A DNA stretch of 64,000 nt. Origin: Gammaproteobacteria bacterium (GTDB lineage Bacteria > Pseudomonadota > Gammaproteobacteria > Chromatiales > Chromatiaceae). The DNA is taken from positions 1-64,000 of the forward strand of contig JAJFJN010000046.1 in NCBI GenBank assembly GCA_021773975.1. The letters are read 5' to 3'. A program made the translations under genes and the position numbers. The notes below the pieces were generated by a model. The model was not told where the DNA came from, made no database searches, and saw only the letters and a list, made by a program, of their open reading frames with translations. This document shows, one piece after another, positions 45,912-54,468 of this stretch (position 1 is the stretch's first letter; the number at the start of each line of letters is the position of its first letter).

Positions 45912-47426
45912 ATGACTACTATTCGCCAAGAAGACTTTATTCAAAGTATCGCTGATGCCTTTCAGTACATCTCCTATTACCACCCCGCAGACTATATTAA
46001 AGCCCTAACCAAGGCCTGGGAGAAAGAGCAATCGCCTGCTGCCAAAGATGCCATGGCACAGATTCTGATCAACTCCCGTATGTGTGCCGAAGGGCATCGC
46101 CCCATCTGCCAGGATACTGGTGCCGCGGTCGTCTTTCTAAAGATCGGTATGGAAGTGAAATGGGACAGTGAACTCAACATTACCGACATGGTGAATGAAG
46201 GTGTACGCCGTGCCTACACCCAGCCTGACAACAAACTGCGCTTTTCCATGGTCAGCGACCCAGCGGGTGAGCGTAAAAACACCCGCGACAACACCCCAGC
46301 CATCATCAATATGGAGCTGGTTGACGGTGATAAGGTTCAGGTAGCTGTAGCCGCCAAGGGTGGCGGCTCTGAGAATAAGTCAAAGTTTACCGTACTCAAC
46401 CCCAGCAACAGCATCGTTGACTGGGTATTGAGCGTAGTTCCGACCATGGGTGCAGGCTGGTGTCCTCCAGGCATACTCGGCATCGGCATTGGCGGCACAG
46501 CAGATAAGGCCATGCTACTGGCCAAAGAGTCCCTGCTGGATCATATCGACATCCATGAACTCAAAGAACGTGGTCCAAAAAACCGGGTTGAAGAGCTGCG
46601 CCTGGAGCTATTCGATAAGGTCAACGCACTGGGCATTGGCGCACAGGGTCTTGGTGGTCTCACCACCGTACTGGATATTAAGATCAAAGATTTCCCAACC
46701 CACGCAGCCTCACTGCCTGTAGCACTCATTCCCAACTGCGCTGCCACGCGCCATCTAGAATTCACTCTCGATGGCAGTGGCCCAGCCGATCTGGTGCCAC
46801 CTAATTTAAACGACTGGCCTGAGATCACACTGGAAGCCAGCGAAAACACCCGGCGCGTCAATCTGGATAGCATTACGCCAGAGGAGATTGCAACCTGGAA
46901 GGCAGGTGAGCAGATTCTACTCTCTGGCAAGCTGCTTACCGGGCGTGATGCGGCCCACAAGCGCATTGCAGACATGCTGGCAAAGGGTGAATCACTGCCT
47001 GATGGGGTGGACTTCAAAAACCGTTTTATCTACTACGTGGGTCCAGTCGACCCTGTCGGTAACGAAGCAGTAGGCCCCGCGGGTCCTACTACCGCTACCC
47101 GCATGGATCAATTTACCGACATGATGCTCGACCAAACCGGCCTCATCGGCATGGTTGGCAAAGCGGAACGCGGCCAGGCCACCATCGACTCCATCAAACA
47201 ACATAAAGCTGTCTATCTAATGGCTGTTGGTGGAGCTGCCTATCTGGTCTCCAAGGCAATTCGTTCATCACGCATGGTTGCCTTTGAGGATCTGGGTATG
47301 GAAGCCATTCGCGAATTTGTGGTCGAAGACATGCCTGTCACAGTAGCCGTTGACAGTCAGGGTGAATCTGTCCATCAAACCGGCCCCGCCAAATGGAAGG
47401 CGATGATTGGCGATATTATTTCCTAA
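45912..47426 (+). CDS. fumA: Fumarate hydratase class I, aerobic type
   Basis: An iron-sulfur fumarase of about 504 residues converting fumarate to malate. The N-terminus QEDFIQSIADAFQYISYYHP, the SRMCAEGHRPICQDTG motif and the GVVEDMPVTVA-like C-terminus (VVEDMPVTVAVDSQGES) are characteristic of the fused class I enzyme. Cys residues in those motifs bind the [4Fe-4S] cluster. The start is ATG 45912, matching family length; ATG 45897 is an alternative. It is divergent from the cytochrome gene with about 117 bases between. Confidence 0.93.
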   Translation: MTTIRQEDFIQSIADAFQYISYYHPADYIKALTKAWEKEQSPAAKDAMAQILINSRMCAEGHRPICQDTGAAVVFLKIGMEVKWDSELNITDMVNEGVRRAYTQPDNKLRFSMVSDPAGERKNTRDNTPAIINMELVDGDKVQVAVAAKGGGSENKSKFTVLNPSNSIVDWVLSVVPTMGAGWCPPGILGIGIGGTADKAMLLAKESLLDHIDIHELKERGPKNRVEELRLELFDKVNALGIGAQGLGGLTTVLDIKIKDFPTHAASLPVALIPNCAATRHLEFTLDGSGPADLVPPNLNDWPEITLEASENTRRVNLDSITPEEIATWKAGEQILLSGKLLTGRDAAHKRIADMLAKGESLPDGVDFKNRFIYYVGPVDPVGNEAVGPAGPTTATRMDQFTDMMLDQTGLIGMVGKAERGQATIDSIKQHKAVYLMAVGGAAYLVSKAIRSSRMVAFEDLGMEAIREFVVEDMPVTVAVDSQGESVHQTGPAKWKAMIGDIIS

Positions 47427-47520
47427 ACATCTGTGATGAACAGGGATTCAACTTAACTTTGGCTATACTGGTTTTAACGGCGGGATAATCCAGCAAACAA
47501 ATTGAGAAGAGGTAAAGCTT

Positions 47521-48252
47521 ATGGGTGTGATCAGTGGGTTGAAGAGATAGCTTAGATCCGTAATCCAGTGGGACACCGATGCCAATGACCTGCTCTTTTA
47601 TCAGTGGAGCGACAATGGTAACGAAATAAAGAATGCCTCTCAAATTGTCGTGGGGCCTGGGCAGGGATGCATTTTCGTCTATCGCGGCAAAGTAAAAGCC
47701 ATGCTGCACAAAGAGGGTGTCTATCCCCTAAGAACGGCCAACATCCCCTTTATCACCACGCTGAGCAAGTTCATGCAGTTTTTTGAAAGTGAGCATAAGG
47801 TCGGGATCTGCTTTTTCAAAAAAACAAAAATTCTCGACCAGAAATGGGGCACCAGTTCACCCATCAAATACCAGGATCCAAAATATGATTTCCCCGTTGG
47901 CCTCAAGGCCTATGGGAATTATAGCTACCCGCTTTTTAATCCCCGGAATTTTTTCGTTAATGTAGTGGGCGGCCGAGCATCCTTTAGTATTGAAGATCTA
48001 CGCAAAATTATCTCCAAGCGCATTATCCATCCTCTCAGCGATTATCTGGCTGAATGTAAATATAGCTATGCTGACATTGATGCCAATCGTGATGAAATTG
48101 CTGAAGGTATGGCTGCAGCCTTACAAGCAGTCTTTGATAAGCTCGGATTTCACATGACCGATTTCCGAATTGAGGGTACCAATTTTGATGATGATACCCT
48201 GGGTCGCATTAACCGTATTGCTGATGTCACTGCCGATGCCTTCGCAGCTTAA
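47521..48252 (+). pseudogene. SPFH-domain (YdjI/virion-core-like) protein gene with in-frame amber codon 10
   Basis: From an ATG at 47521 with AGAGGT upstream, the frame reads MGVISGLKR, then TAG at 47548-47550, then LRSVIQWDTDAND and an otherwise uninterrupted 233 codons to 48252. The start matches the N-terminus of SPFH/YdjI-like proteins, where this position is commonly Gln (CAG differs from TAG by one base). The rest is intact: VGPGQGCIFVYRGKV, NIPFITTLSKFMQ, ESEHKVGICFF and KIISKRIIHPLSDYL. A GTG at 47650 could allow a shortened product without the first 43 residues. Alternatively a sequencing error or suppression explains it. Confidence 0.8.
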
Positions 48253-48273
48253 TTTTACTCTGACCCCAGTTAC
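48251..48273. repeat. REP/RAYT-associated-type sequence motif
   Basis: Directly after the SPFH gene is TTTTACTCTGACCCCAGTTA, whose complement resembles the widespread GGGGTCAGAGTAAAA sequence that flanks REP-associated transposase insertions in gammaproteobacteria. It is followed by CAGTTACTTAA twice in tandem (48267-48288). The similarity is recalled, not searched. Confidence 0.45.
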
Positions 48274-48284
48274 TTAACAGTTAC

Positions 48285-48680
48285 TTAATACTCTTCCCCT
48301 GTTTGTGTCGACTCCTTAACCATCCTCACAAATGAGGCAATCAACAGCTCTGGCGTTTTAAAGGCTTGACGATCTAAATAATAAAAAGTGCCAATTTGTG
48401 CGGCATCGCGATAGATACGGTACTCAACCTTTGATTTGGGTGTGACTCCAATGATATATGTTTCATTTTCATCCTTTTCTACTCTTTGCTTGCTTTTTAT
48501 TTCATCAAGGTGAAACAGGGCATTTTGCAGCTCTTTGTTACAGATATTTTGAAATAGTGACAGTGAGTTTGTATCTTCTTTTAGATACGGCTCCCAGGCG
48601 GCATCACTTTCATCTGAGCAATTTAGTTGCAGCTTAATCCAACCAAGTATATGTGCCATTGCTCTATTTAAAGCTGCCAT
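48285..48680 (-). CDS. Small protein co-encoded with the AAA+ ATPase
   Basis: A 131-residue soluble protein without signal peptide. It has an N-terminal helical half (AHILGWIKLQLNCSDE) and a C-terminal beta-rich half with VEYRIYRDAAQIGTFYYLDR. It starts 24 bases after the ATPase gene on the same strand, so the two are probably cotranscribed. No family is recognised. A role as an adaptor or substrate of the ATPase is only an inference from position. Confidence 0.6.
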   Translation of the reverse strand: MAALNRAMAHILGWIKLQLNCSDESDAAWEPYLKEDTNSLSLFQNICNKELQNALFHLDEIKSKQRVEKDENETYIIGVTPKSKVEYRIYRDAAQIGTFYYLDRQAFKTPELLIASFVRMVKESTQTGEEY

Positions 48681-48704
48681 TTTATCTCAACCTATTTAGT
48701 CCAA

Positions 48705-50210
48705 TTAATTGTCATCACTGAATGAAAGCTCTCTGCCTTTTCCTTTGGATGCTGGAGTTGCTCTATCCCACGCCCAATCCCTAATCTTTTTCACCTGTTC
48801 TTTCATTGTTTCTGAGAGTGGAACGATTGTATCAATATGCTTGGCAATGTCTTTTGTTGTAAATTTATGGCCTTGACTGGTGGCATCGATTCGCCCGCCA
48901 TTTACTGCCTGTTCAATCTCTGCTGCATTCCACTCTTTTGTTATTTTTGTAAGATGTTTAATATTAAAATCATCAGGATTTTGTCTGTTTGCTTTAATAT
49001 GTATTTTTAGAATCTCTGCCCGTTCTTCATCATCGGGGAGATCACAAAAGAAGACCTGATCAAAGCGTCCTTTACGAATAAGTTCTGCAGGCAGTGATTC
49101 AATTTGATTGGCTGTTGCAGCAACAAAGACCAAGGGGGGCTTTTCTTGCATCCAGGTTAAGAAGGCTGAAAACACGTGTGACTGATTAATGTTGCCACCT
49201 TCAAGCAGACCCAATCCGTTTTCTATTTCATCAATCCATAGCACGGCAGGCGCAGCACTCTCTACGGTTTGCGTTACTTTATGAAACGCGGCTTCTGGGC
49301 TGCCATGCATTTGTGAAAATATAAGATTCATGTCCAATCTAAAAAGCGGCACATTCCATGTTTTAGCTACGGCCTTGGCACACAGACTCTTACCGCAGCC
49401 GCTAATGCCCATAATAAGAATACCTCTGGGTATTGGCATATCATCCAATTGTGCTTTGTGGGTGAAGAGTTGTTTTCTTGCATTGATCCACTCTTTTAAT
49501 CGACCCAAGCCACCCACCTGATTAATATCCATATCAACTGGAACGTACTCTAAACTGCTCATGCCTCCACTGGTTACTCGACGCTTTTTGCATTCATTGA
49601 TTAAATTTGTGACAGCTACAGTGGTTATTTTTTCACAATGATTTATTTGATGCATAACATGGGTTGCATCATTTAGCGTGAGCCCACAGAGAGAGTGCGC
49701 GATATCTTTCAATGCTTTATCACGCAGTTTTCTGGTAGCAGTCTCTTTTTGAAGTTCATTCAGATGAGCTAACATCTCTGCCAAAGATGGCAGCGCAACG
49801 TCCAGCTGATAAATAACGCTGCTTAATCTGTTGGGAACTGTTTTGTCTGGTGAGATGATAAATATAAACAGATCATTTCGTTTACAGAATTTTTCATAGG
49901 CATCTAGCAGCAGCCTATCGAGTTGTGGCTTTCCGGTAAAATCCAGCAGATCTTTCATGATATAAAAGCCTGGCTTGCTATCATCGATAATAAGCTTTAG
50001 TGCTTTTGCCGGATCTTTTGTCTCTTCAGCTACATCTTTAATATCCAGCCCATTTGTACATGACCAGATAACCACGGGAAAGTCATCCGACTGCTTTTCT
50101 GCCAGCTGACGTAGTAGTTTAACAACACGACGCTCTTCTGTGCTATTAAGATAGATTATGGGGTACTGACCTGTAATGGCTTTTTCTATCTCTTTTGTTA
50201 CTTCAGCCAT
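48705..50210 (-). CDS. AAA+ ATPase, Ycf46-like
   Basis: A 501-residue ATPase. The start at 50210 (MAEVTKEIEKAITGQYP) is preceded by AGGAAAC. The N-terminal 230 residues form a Ycf46-like degenerate ATPase region, with YPIIYLNSTEERRV and FIISPDKTVPNRLSS. The C-terminal AAA module has Walker A GISGCGKS (268-275), Walker B VLWIDEIEN (D327, E328) and GRFDQVFFCDLP around the arginine finger. Its biological role is unknown; cyanobacterial and plastid Ycf46 is linked to inorganic-carbon use, but transfer of that role here is unsupported. It is followed by the small partner gene. Confidence 0.78.
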   Translation of the reverse strand: MAEVTKEIEKAITGQYPIIYLNSTEERRVVKLLRQLAEKQSDDFPVVIWSCTNGLDIKDVAEETKDPAKALKLIIDDSKPGFYIMKDLLDFTGKPQLDRLLLDAYEKFCKRNDLFIFIISPDKTVPNRLSSVIYQLDVALPSLAEMLAHLNELQKETATRKLRDKALKDIAHSLCGLTLNDATHVMHQINHCEKITTVAVTNLINECKKRRVTSGGMSSLEYVPVDMDINQVGGLGRLKEWINARKQLFTHKAQLDDMPIPRGILIMGISGCGKSLCAKAVAKTWNVPLFRLDMNLIFSQMHGSPEAAFHKVTQTVESAAPAVLWIDEIENGLGLLEGGNINQSHVFSAFLTWMQEKPPLVFVAATANQIESLPAELIRKGRFDQVFFCDLPDDEERAEILKIHIKANRQNPDDFNIKHLTKITKEWNAAEIEQAVNGGRIDATSQGHKFTTKDIAKHIDTIVPLSETMKEQVKKIRDWAWDRATPASKGKGRELSFSDDN

Positions 50211-50308
50211 TTTTGTTTCCTGTCTATTAAGGTTTAATTGCAATCAGCAACACTAAGCTGCTTTAATTTTTGATAAGCCATGTCTGACTTTGATTAATTT
50301 GTATCGAA

Positions 50309-51721
50309 TTAATCGGGACGTTTTACCACCCGCAATTCACCTACAAACATAATCACTTGAAAGTTGCGCTTTAACTCTTTGCTAAAGAAGTTACGCATTA
50401 CAACCCCATTGGGAAATTGAATGCGCGTACCAATGGGCAGATCACTGACCGGCCCCGCCAACCAGGCGGACAGACCATCATCACGTTGCACTTCTAAATA
50501 ACTATAACGGGCAGCTTGTAAGTGCGTTGCAACCACCGCTTCATTAGGCAGGATTTTTCTTTGCGCCTGTTTTTTTTGTCTCTCAGCATTTTTAGCCGCT
50601 GCTTCTGTTGCTGTTGCCCAATAGCCCATATTACCTAGTTCATTGAACCCAGCATATTCAATACTGCGTTTATATCCAGTTAGATTAGTACCGCCAATAA
50701 CATAAGCAGCATCATTTACTATAAGTGCACTAATTCCCTCTCTGGGCGATTGCAAGGGTGTCGTAAACTGCCATGCACCAAGGCTACCATCTTTATTGAT
50801 TTTGGCTTTTTCTATGCTATCTAAATAGGCCGCCCCATCCAGTCCACCCATGGCATAGAGATAATCGCCCTGCTGCAGGGTGGCCAGCCCATAACGCCCA
50901 ATCTGCAGTGGCTTGGAAAGCTGCCAGGTTTCCAGCCAGCCTTCACTATCTTCCTGGCTCCACTCCACATCGGCAATACCAACACCTTTTTCCTTATCGT
51001 GACCACCAATCATGTAGATGCGGTTTTGCACTTTTTTTACGCCATGAATATAACGCGCTACAGTCATGGTATCTGTTAGCACCACCCACTCATCGAGGCT
51101 ACCATCTGGCAAAATTTCGGCACGCTCTACGCTATCCAGTAAAATGCCACCAAATCCACCAAAGGCATACAAATGGCTGCCTATCACCGCTACTTTGGTG
51201 CAACGTCTTTTGCTATTGAGTTTAAACGGCTCGATTGACCATTTTCCCAGTGTGCCATCTGGCTGGATTTCAGCACGCTCCACGGTATCCAGCAGGATTT
51301 TTCCATGCTCACCCTGGCCTCCGCCCACCACATAGACATAATTTTTATGTCGCACAGCTGAGAAAAAACCACGCTCGGTATTTAGCTTTGACCCTGATTT
51401 CCATTCAGACAAATCACCGCGCTTACCGACTCTAATGTACTCACTGGAACGCAAAAAGTTTTTACCGTCCACACCGCCAATCACATGAATAACATCATCT
51501 GTTGCCACTGTAGCCGAACCAGAACGAGGGGTTTGCATAAGTGGGCCATCACGCCAGCCAGGCACCCAAACCAAATCCTGCTGTTTTTGTTGGGCCATGG
51601 CCTGCGGTCGCACGGATTCATCTGCACTCACTTGATTAAAGGCAGCCAGACAGAGAACCCAAACCATTATGAGTTTGAGTTCAATTCTTTTATGGATTAA
51701 TCGATATTGCCTGTTAGTCAT
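50309..51721 (-). CDS. Exported kelch-type beta-propeller with C-terminal OB-like domain
   Basis: A protein of 470 residues, exported by a signal peptide (hydrophobic core near 19-32, ending VSADE). About six kelch-type repeats follow, each with an aromatic-Gly-Gly core (VYVVGGGQG, LYAFGGFG, IYMIGGHD, LYAMGGLDG, AYVIGGTN) and recurring AEIxPDGSLxxW-like elements. The last roughly 75 residues, with YSYLEVQRDDGLSAWLAG and MRNFFSKELKRNFQVI, resemble small NrfJ-type OB domains. Kelch propellers bind proteins or sugars; the target is unknown. A start at the ATG 51667 is possible and would give a compact signal peptide. Confidence 0.7.
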   Translation of the reverse strand: MTNRQYRLIHKRIELKLIMVWVLCLAAFNQVSADESVRPQAMAQQKQQDLVWVPGWRDGPLMQTPRSGSATVATDDVIHVIGGVDGKNFLRSSEYIRVGKRGDLSEWKSGSKLNTERGFFSAVRHKNYVYVVGGGQGEHGKILLDTVERAEIQPDGTLGKWSIEPFKLNSKRRCTKVAVIGSHLYAFGGFGGILLDSVERAEILPDGSLDEWVVLTDTMTVARYIHGVKKVQNRIYMIGGHDKEKGVGIADVEWSQEDSEGWLETWQLSKPLQIGRYGLATLQQGDYLYAMGGLDGAAYLDSIEKAKINKDGSLGAWQFTTPLQSPREGISALIVNDAAYVIGGTNLTGYKRSIEYAGFNELGNMGYWATATEAAAKNAERQKKQAQRKILPNEAVVATHLQAARYSYLEVQRDDGLSAWLAGPVSDLPIGTRIQFPNGVVMRNFFSKELKRNFQVIMFVGELRVVKRPD

Positions 51722-51741
51722 GGATTACCAAATCAGTTATT

Positions 51742-51762
51742 GAGTATCTCTAAAATATACTC
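51742..51762. promoter_or_regulatory. Dyad upstream of the kelch/HDAC genes
   Basis: GAGTAT and ATACTC with nine bases between, about 20 bases before the likely kelch start and 98 bases upstream of the HDAC ATG. It may be an operator for either divergent gene. Confidence 0.35.
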
Positions 51763-51781
51763 CATCCACTCCGCATTTGCT

Positions 51782-51815
51782 TGAGTGCTATTACTCAATG
51801 AGTGCTATTACTCAA
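51782..51815. repeat. Tandem 17-base repeat, each an inverted repeat
   Basis: TGAGTGCTATTACTCAA occurs twice head to tail. Each copy is itself a dyad, TGAGT-N6-ACTCA. It lies 45 bases before the HDAC-like ATG and within the divergent control region; it looks like a pair of operator sites. Confidence 0.75.
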
Positions 51816-51859
51816 TAAGAGTAGAGTAAATGAAAAGACCTGACAGGAGCCACGCCATC

Positions 51860-52810
51860 ATGAGCAGTCAACCATCCGTCCACGTCTACGCAGGTGAGGA
51901 GATCGCCCGCTATGGCTTTGGCAATGACCACCCCTTTGGCTTAGATCGATTTGGTGCCTTTTGGCATGAATTCAACAGGCGAGGTCTACAGCGCCGTGTT
52001 CAAGTAAGCGCACCAACACAAGCAGACCCGTCTGATATTGAGCTTTTTCACACGGCTAATTACATCGCCAAAGTAAAGACCATGTCACAAACAGGGTCAG
52101 GCTACCTGGATGGTGGCGATACCCCCTGTTTTCCTGATGCCTATCAAACCACAGCCTATGTGGTTGGCAGTGTGCTGGATGCGGTTGACCAGATCATTCA
52201 AGGCAATGCCAAACGCGCTTTTGTACCCATCGCGGGGCTTCATCATGCCCGCCGTGACTCAGCAGCTGGATTCTGTATTTTTAATGATTGCGGCATAGCC
52301 ATTGAAGCCCTACGTGCCAAGCATGATATTCAACGGGTAGCCTACATCGATATTGATGCCCATCATGGGGATGGTGTCTTCTATGCCTTTGAAGAAGACC
52401 CTGACCTGATCTTTGCTGACTTGCATGAAGATGGTAATTATCTTTACCCCGGCACCGGCACAAGTAGCGAGACGGGTAAAGGAGCTGCCAAAGGCAGTAA
52501 GCTCAATATACCGATGGCTCCCAATGCTGATGATCAGGCCTTTTTGTCTGCTTGGGCGAAGGCAGAAGCATTCATTACGGAGGCACAACCCGAATTTATC
52601 ATTCTACAGTGCGGTGCCGACAGTGTTGCAGGCGACCCTCTCACACATCTTAAATACAGTGCCAAGGCGCATGCTCAGGCTGCAAAATCACTGGCGCATA
52701 TTGCCGATGCTCATTGCAGCGGTCGAATGTTAGCTGTTGGTGGTGGAGGCTATAACCGGGACAATCTGGCACAGGCCTGGTGCAATGTGGTTGAAGCTAT
52801 GATTCCATAA
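51860..52810 (+). CDS. HDAC-like deacetylase (AcuC/class I type)
   Basis: A zinc-dependent deacetylase of about 316 residues. The active-site elements are all visible: FVPIAGLHHARRDSAAGF with the His pair, YIDIDAHHGDGVFYAF with Asp-His-His-Gly-Asp, LQCGADSVAGDPL, and AVGGGGYN with the catalytic Tyr. The start chosen at ATG 51860 has CAGGAG 10-11 bases upstream; ATG 51830 is an alternative. Bacterial relatives deacetylate acetyl-lysine, acetylpolyamines or acetyl-CoA synthetase. The substrate is not known. It is preceded by a tandem dyad that may regulate it. Confidence 0.9.
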   Translation: MSSQPSVHVYAGEEIARYGFGNDHPFGLDRFGAFWHEFNRRGLQRRVQVSAPTQADPSDIELFHTANYIAKVKTMSQTGSGYLDGGDTPCFPDAYQTTAYVVGSVLDAVDQIIQGNAKRAFVPIAGLHHARRDSAAGFCIFNDCGIAIEALRAKHDIQRVAYIDIDAHHGDGVFYAFEEDPDLIFADLHEDGNYLYPGTGTSSETGKGAAKGSKLNIPMAPNADDQAFLSAWAKAEAFITEAQPEFIILQCGADSVAGDPLTHLKYSAKAHAQAAKSLAHIADAHCSGRMLAVGGGGYNRDNLAQAWCNVVEAMIP

Positions 52811-52847
52811 AATAGAGAGGGGGGAGAGCACCTGGATCCGGCAGAAT

Positions 52848-53558
52848 CTAGGCACTATAGTGACGCGAATGTGGCTTATTAACCAGATGTATCCGTTGGC
52901 ATAGGGTCTGCCACAAGGTGGGGGGTGAAAAACTTCTATCATGTAATTTTTGCCAGTCGTTCTGACTGGATGACGGATACGGCATATCCTTAAGCCGGTA
53001 TCCACCATCATGCAGTAACACAATACAATCCTGAATATTCTGCTTGATAACTGCATTTGCGGAGTCGAGATGCCTTCCTAAAACATGCTTTGGGATCAAA
53101 ACATCATGCCCTTTCACCTCAACAGGCATGTTTAGCCGATGAGCCATATTCTGAATCGGATCCAAAGGCGCAGTCTTGACATCCAGATGGACACCACTTC
53201 CATCAACTTGCGGAGTAAAACGGTGGGGGTTGGTGCGAAAATATCGTTGTTCATACCTCTCCAGCAGTTCAGCATCTACACCGCGTAACCCTGCAATCAC
53301 ATCAGAGACAACCTGAATAATATGAGAGGCGGTTTCCCGGCCTGGATTCTCAGCCATTAATCCTGAAAGTACCTTTTTTTGATTGCTGGACAGGTTGCGG
53401 CAATCATATCCAACCAGGCTAAATTCTGGCTGTTTTGCCAAATCGGCAAGATACTGTTCCGTGTAGCTATAGTAACGTGAAGTATGACAAAGGAGCTCTT
53501 CTGCACAGTGTGCATAATCGGTATGGGGTCTAGGTTGTGTGGGGTGAAACGATCTCAT
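52848..53558 (-). CDS. Uncharacterised protein with N-terminal CXXH and His-rich termini
   Basis: A 236-residue soluble protein with no signal peptide or TM. It contains CAEELLCHTSRYYSYTEQYL near the N-terminus, LEVVSDV-like helices (HIIQVVSDVIAGLRG), and a C-terminal half with PVEVKGHDVLIPKHVLGRHL. No known family is recognised. It converges on the HDAC gene with 37 bases between stop codons; the opposite side has a 244-base AT-rich control region. Nearby composition is like the rest of the window. Confidence 0.65.
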   Translation of the reverse strand: MRSFHPTQPRPHTDYAHCAEELLCHTSRYYSYTEQYLADLAKQPEFSLVGYDCRNLSSNQKKVLSGLMAENPGRETASHIIQVVSDVIAGLRGVDAELLERYEQRYFRTNPHRFTPQVDGSGVHLDVKTAPLDPIQNMAHRLNMPVEVKGHDVLIPKHVLGRHLDSANAVIKQNIQDCIVLLHDGGYRLKDMPYPSSSQNDWQKLHDRSFSPPTLWQTLCQRIHLVNKPHSRHYSA

Positions 53559-53802
53559 GCGATTTAAATCTCCATGACATTTGTCTTAGTAGTTTAGTAG
53601 ATTTATCAAGTATAAGAAGGGCGCATTCCCACAAATAAGCAAAAATATGTATAAATAGTCCATAACATGTTGTTTTTTCACTATTTATTTTTAATGATTT
53701 AAATTCATTAAATTATGGGACACAAAACTCATGGCAGTTGCTGAAAATCGCCCGTTACTGCCATACTTATACGAGTGACCACAAAATATTGGGTATCAAT
53801 AT

Positions 53803-54468
53803 ATGTCAACTGAAAGATTCGACATCTTTTTCTCTGGAAAAATCATAGAGGGGCAGGCTGAAGATGAAGTACGCACCAAAGTTGGTCGTATTTTTAAAGC
53901 GAATGAAAAGCAGCTTGAGCGGCTCTTTTCAGGACAAACAATAAAAATTAAGTCGGGAGTCGATCTCGACAATGCCGTCAAATATCGCGTTGCCTTTCGT
54001 GATGCAGGGGCACTGATTGATATCAAACCAGCTGCAACAGATAACGCCCCAGCCACACCACAGCCGCAAACGTCAGCCACTCAATCTCCATCAGCAAAAG
54101 ATGAAGTTGAGCTACTGCCCCCAATGACAGGCAGCCTTATCGACTGCGCAGCTGAAGTGATACCTGCCACTATTGGCAATATTGATAACCTGGATTTTGG
54201 CCGTCAGACAGGTCCACTGGATGAGACAGAACCACCACCTCCGGCAAATATTGATACTCATGATCTAACACTGAATTCGGCCAACTCTGAAAGCATGCTG
54301 GATGAAAAAGAGCCACCGCCACCCGCAAATATTAACACTGATGATTTAGCACTCAATCCAGCTAATACGGGGAGTCTTGAAGATTGCCAGCAGGTAGTAG
54401 AGCCTGCCAAAATACCTGATATCAGTGCGCTTGAGGTCGTTGAACCAAAGACTCAGTTTTCACAATAG
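53803..54468 (+). CDS. Uncharacterised protein with two kinds of internal repeats
   Basis: A 221-residue protein. The first 75 residues (FDIFFSGKIIEGQ, RIFKANEKQLERLFSGQ and YRVAFRDAGALIDIKP) form a small conserved module that I recall at the N-terminus of various envelope proteins. The second half is repeated: LDEXEPPPPANIXTXDL twice, flanked by TGSLIDCAAEVIPAXI and TGSLEDCQQVVEPAKI, which are also related to each other. No signal peptide or TM is seen. Its 3' end overlaps the DUF3108 gene by 47 bases on the opposite strand. Confidence 0.65.
   Translation: MSTERFDIFFSGKIIEGQAEDEVRTKVGRIFKANEKQLERLFSGQTIKIKSGVDLDNAVKYRVAFRDAGALIDIKPAATDNAPATPQPQTSATQSPSAKDEVELLPPMTGSLIDCAAEVIPATIGNIDNLDFGRQTGPLDETEPPPPANIDTHDLTLNSANSESMLDEKEPPPPANINTDDLALNPANTGSLEDCQQVVEPAKIPDISALEVVEPKTQFSQ

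Noticed and set aside
45795-45983. N-terminal extension of the cytochrome c gene
   Set aside because: It would overlap the start of the fumarase gene and adds no family sequence; ATG 45794 is preferred, though a start in between is not excluded.
47416-47709. Minus-strand 97-codon frame across the SPFH gene start
   Set aside because: It is a shadow of the intact SPFH sequence on the plus strand, with no RBS and no recognisable pattern.
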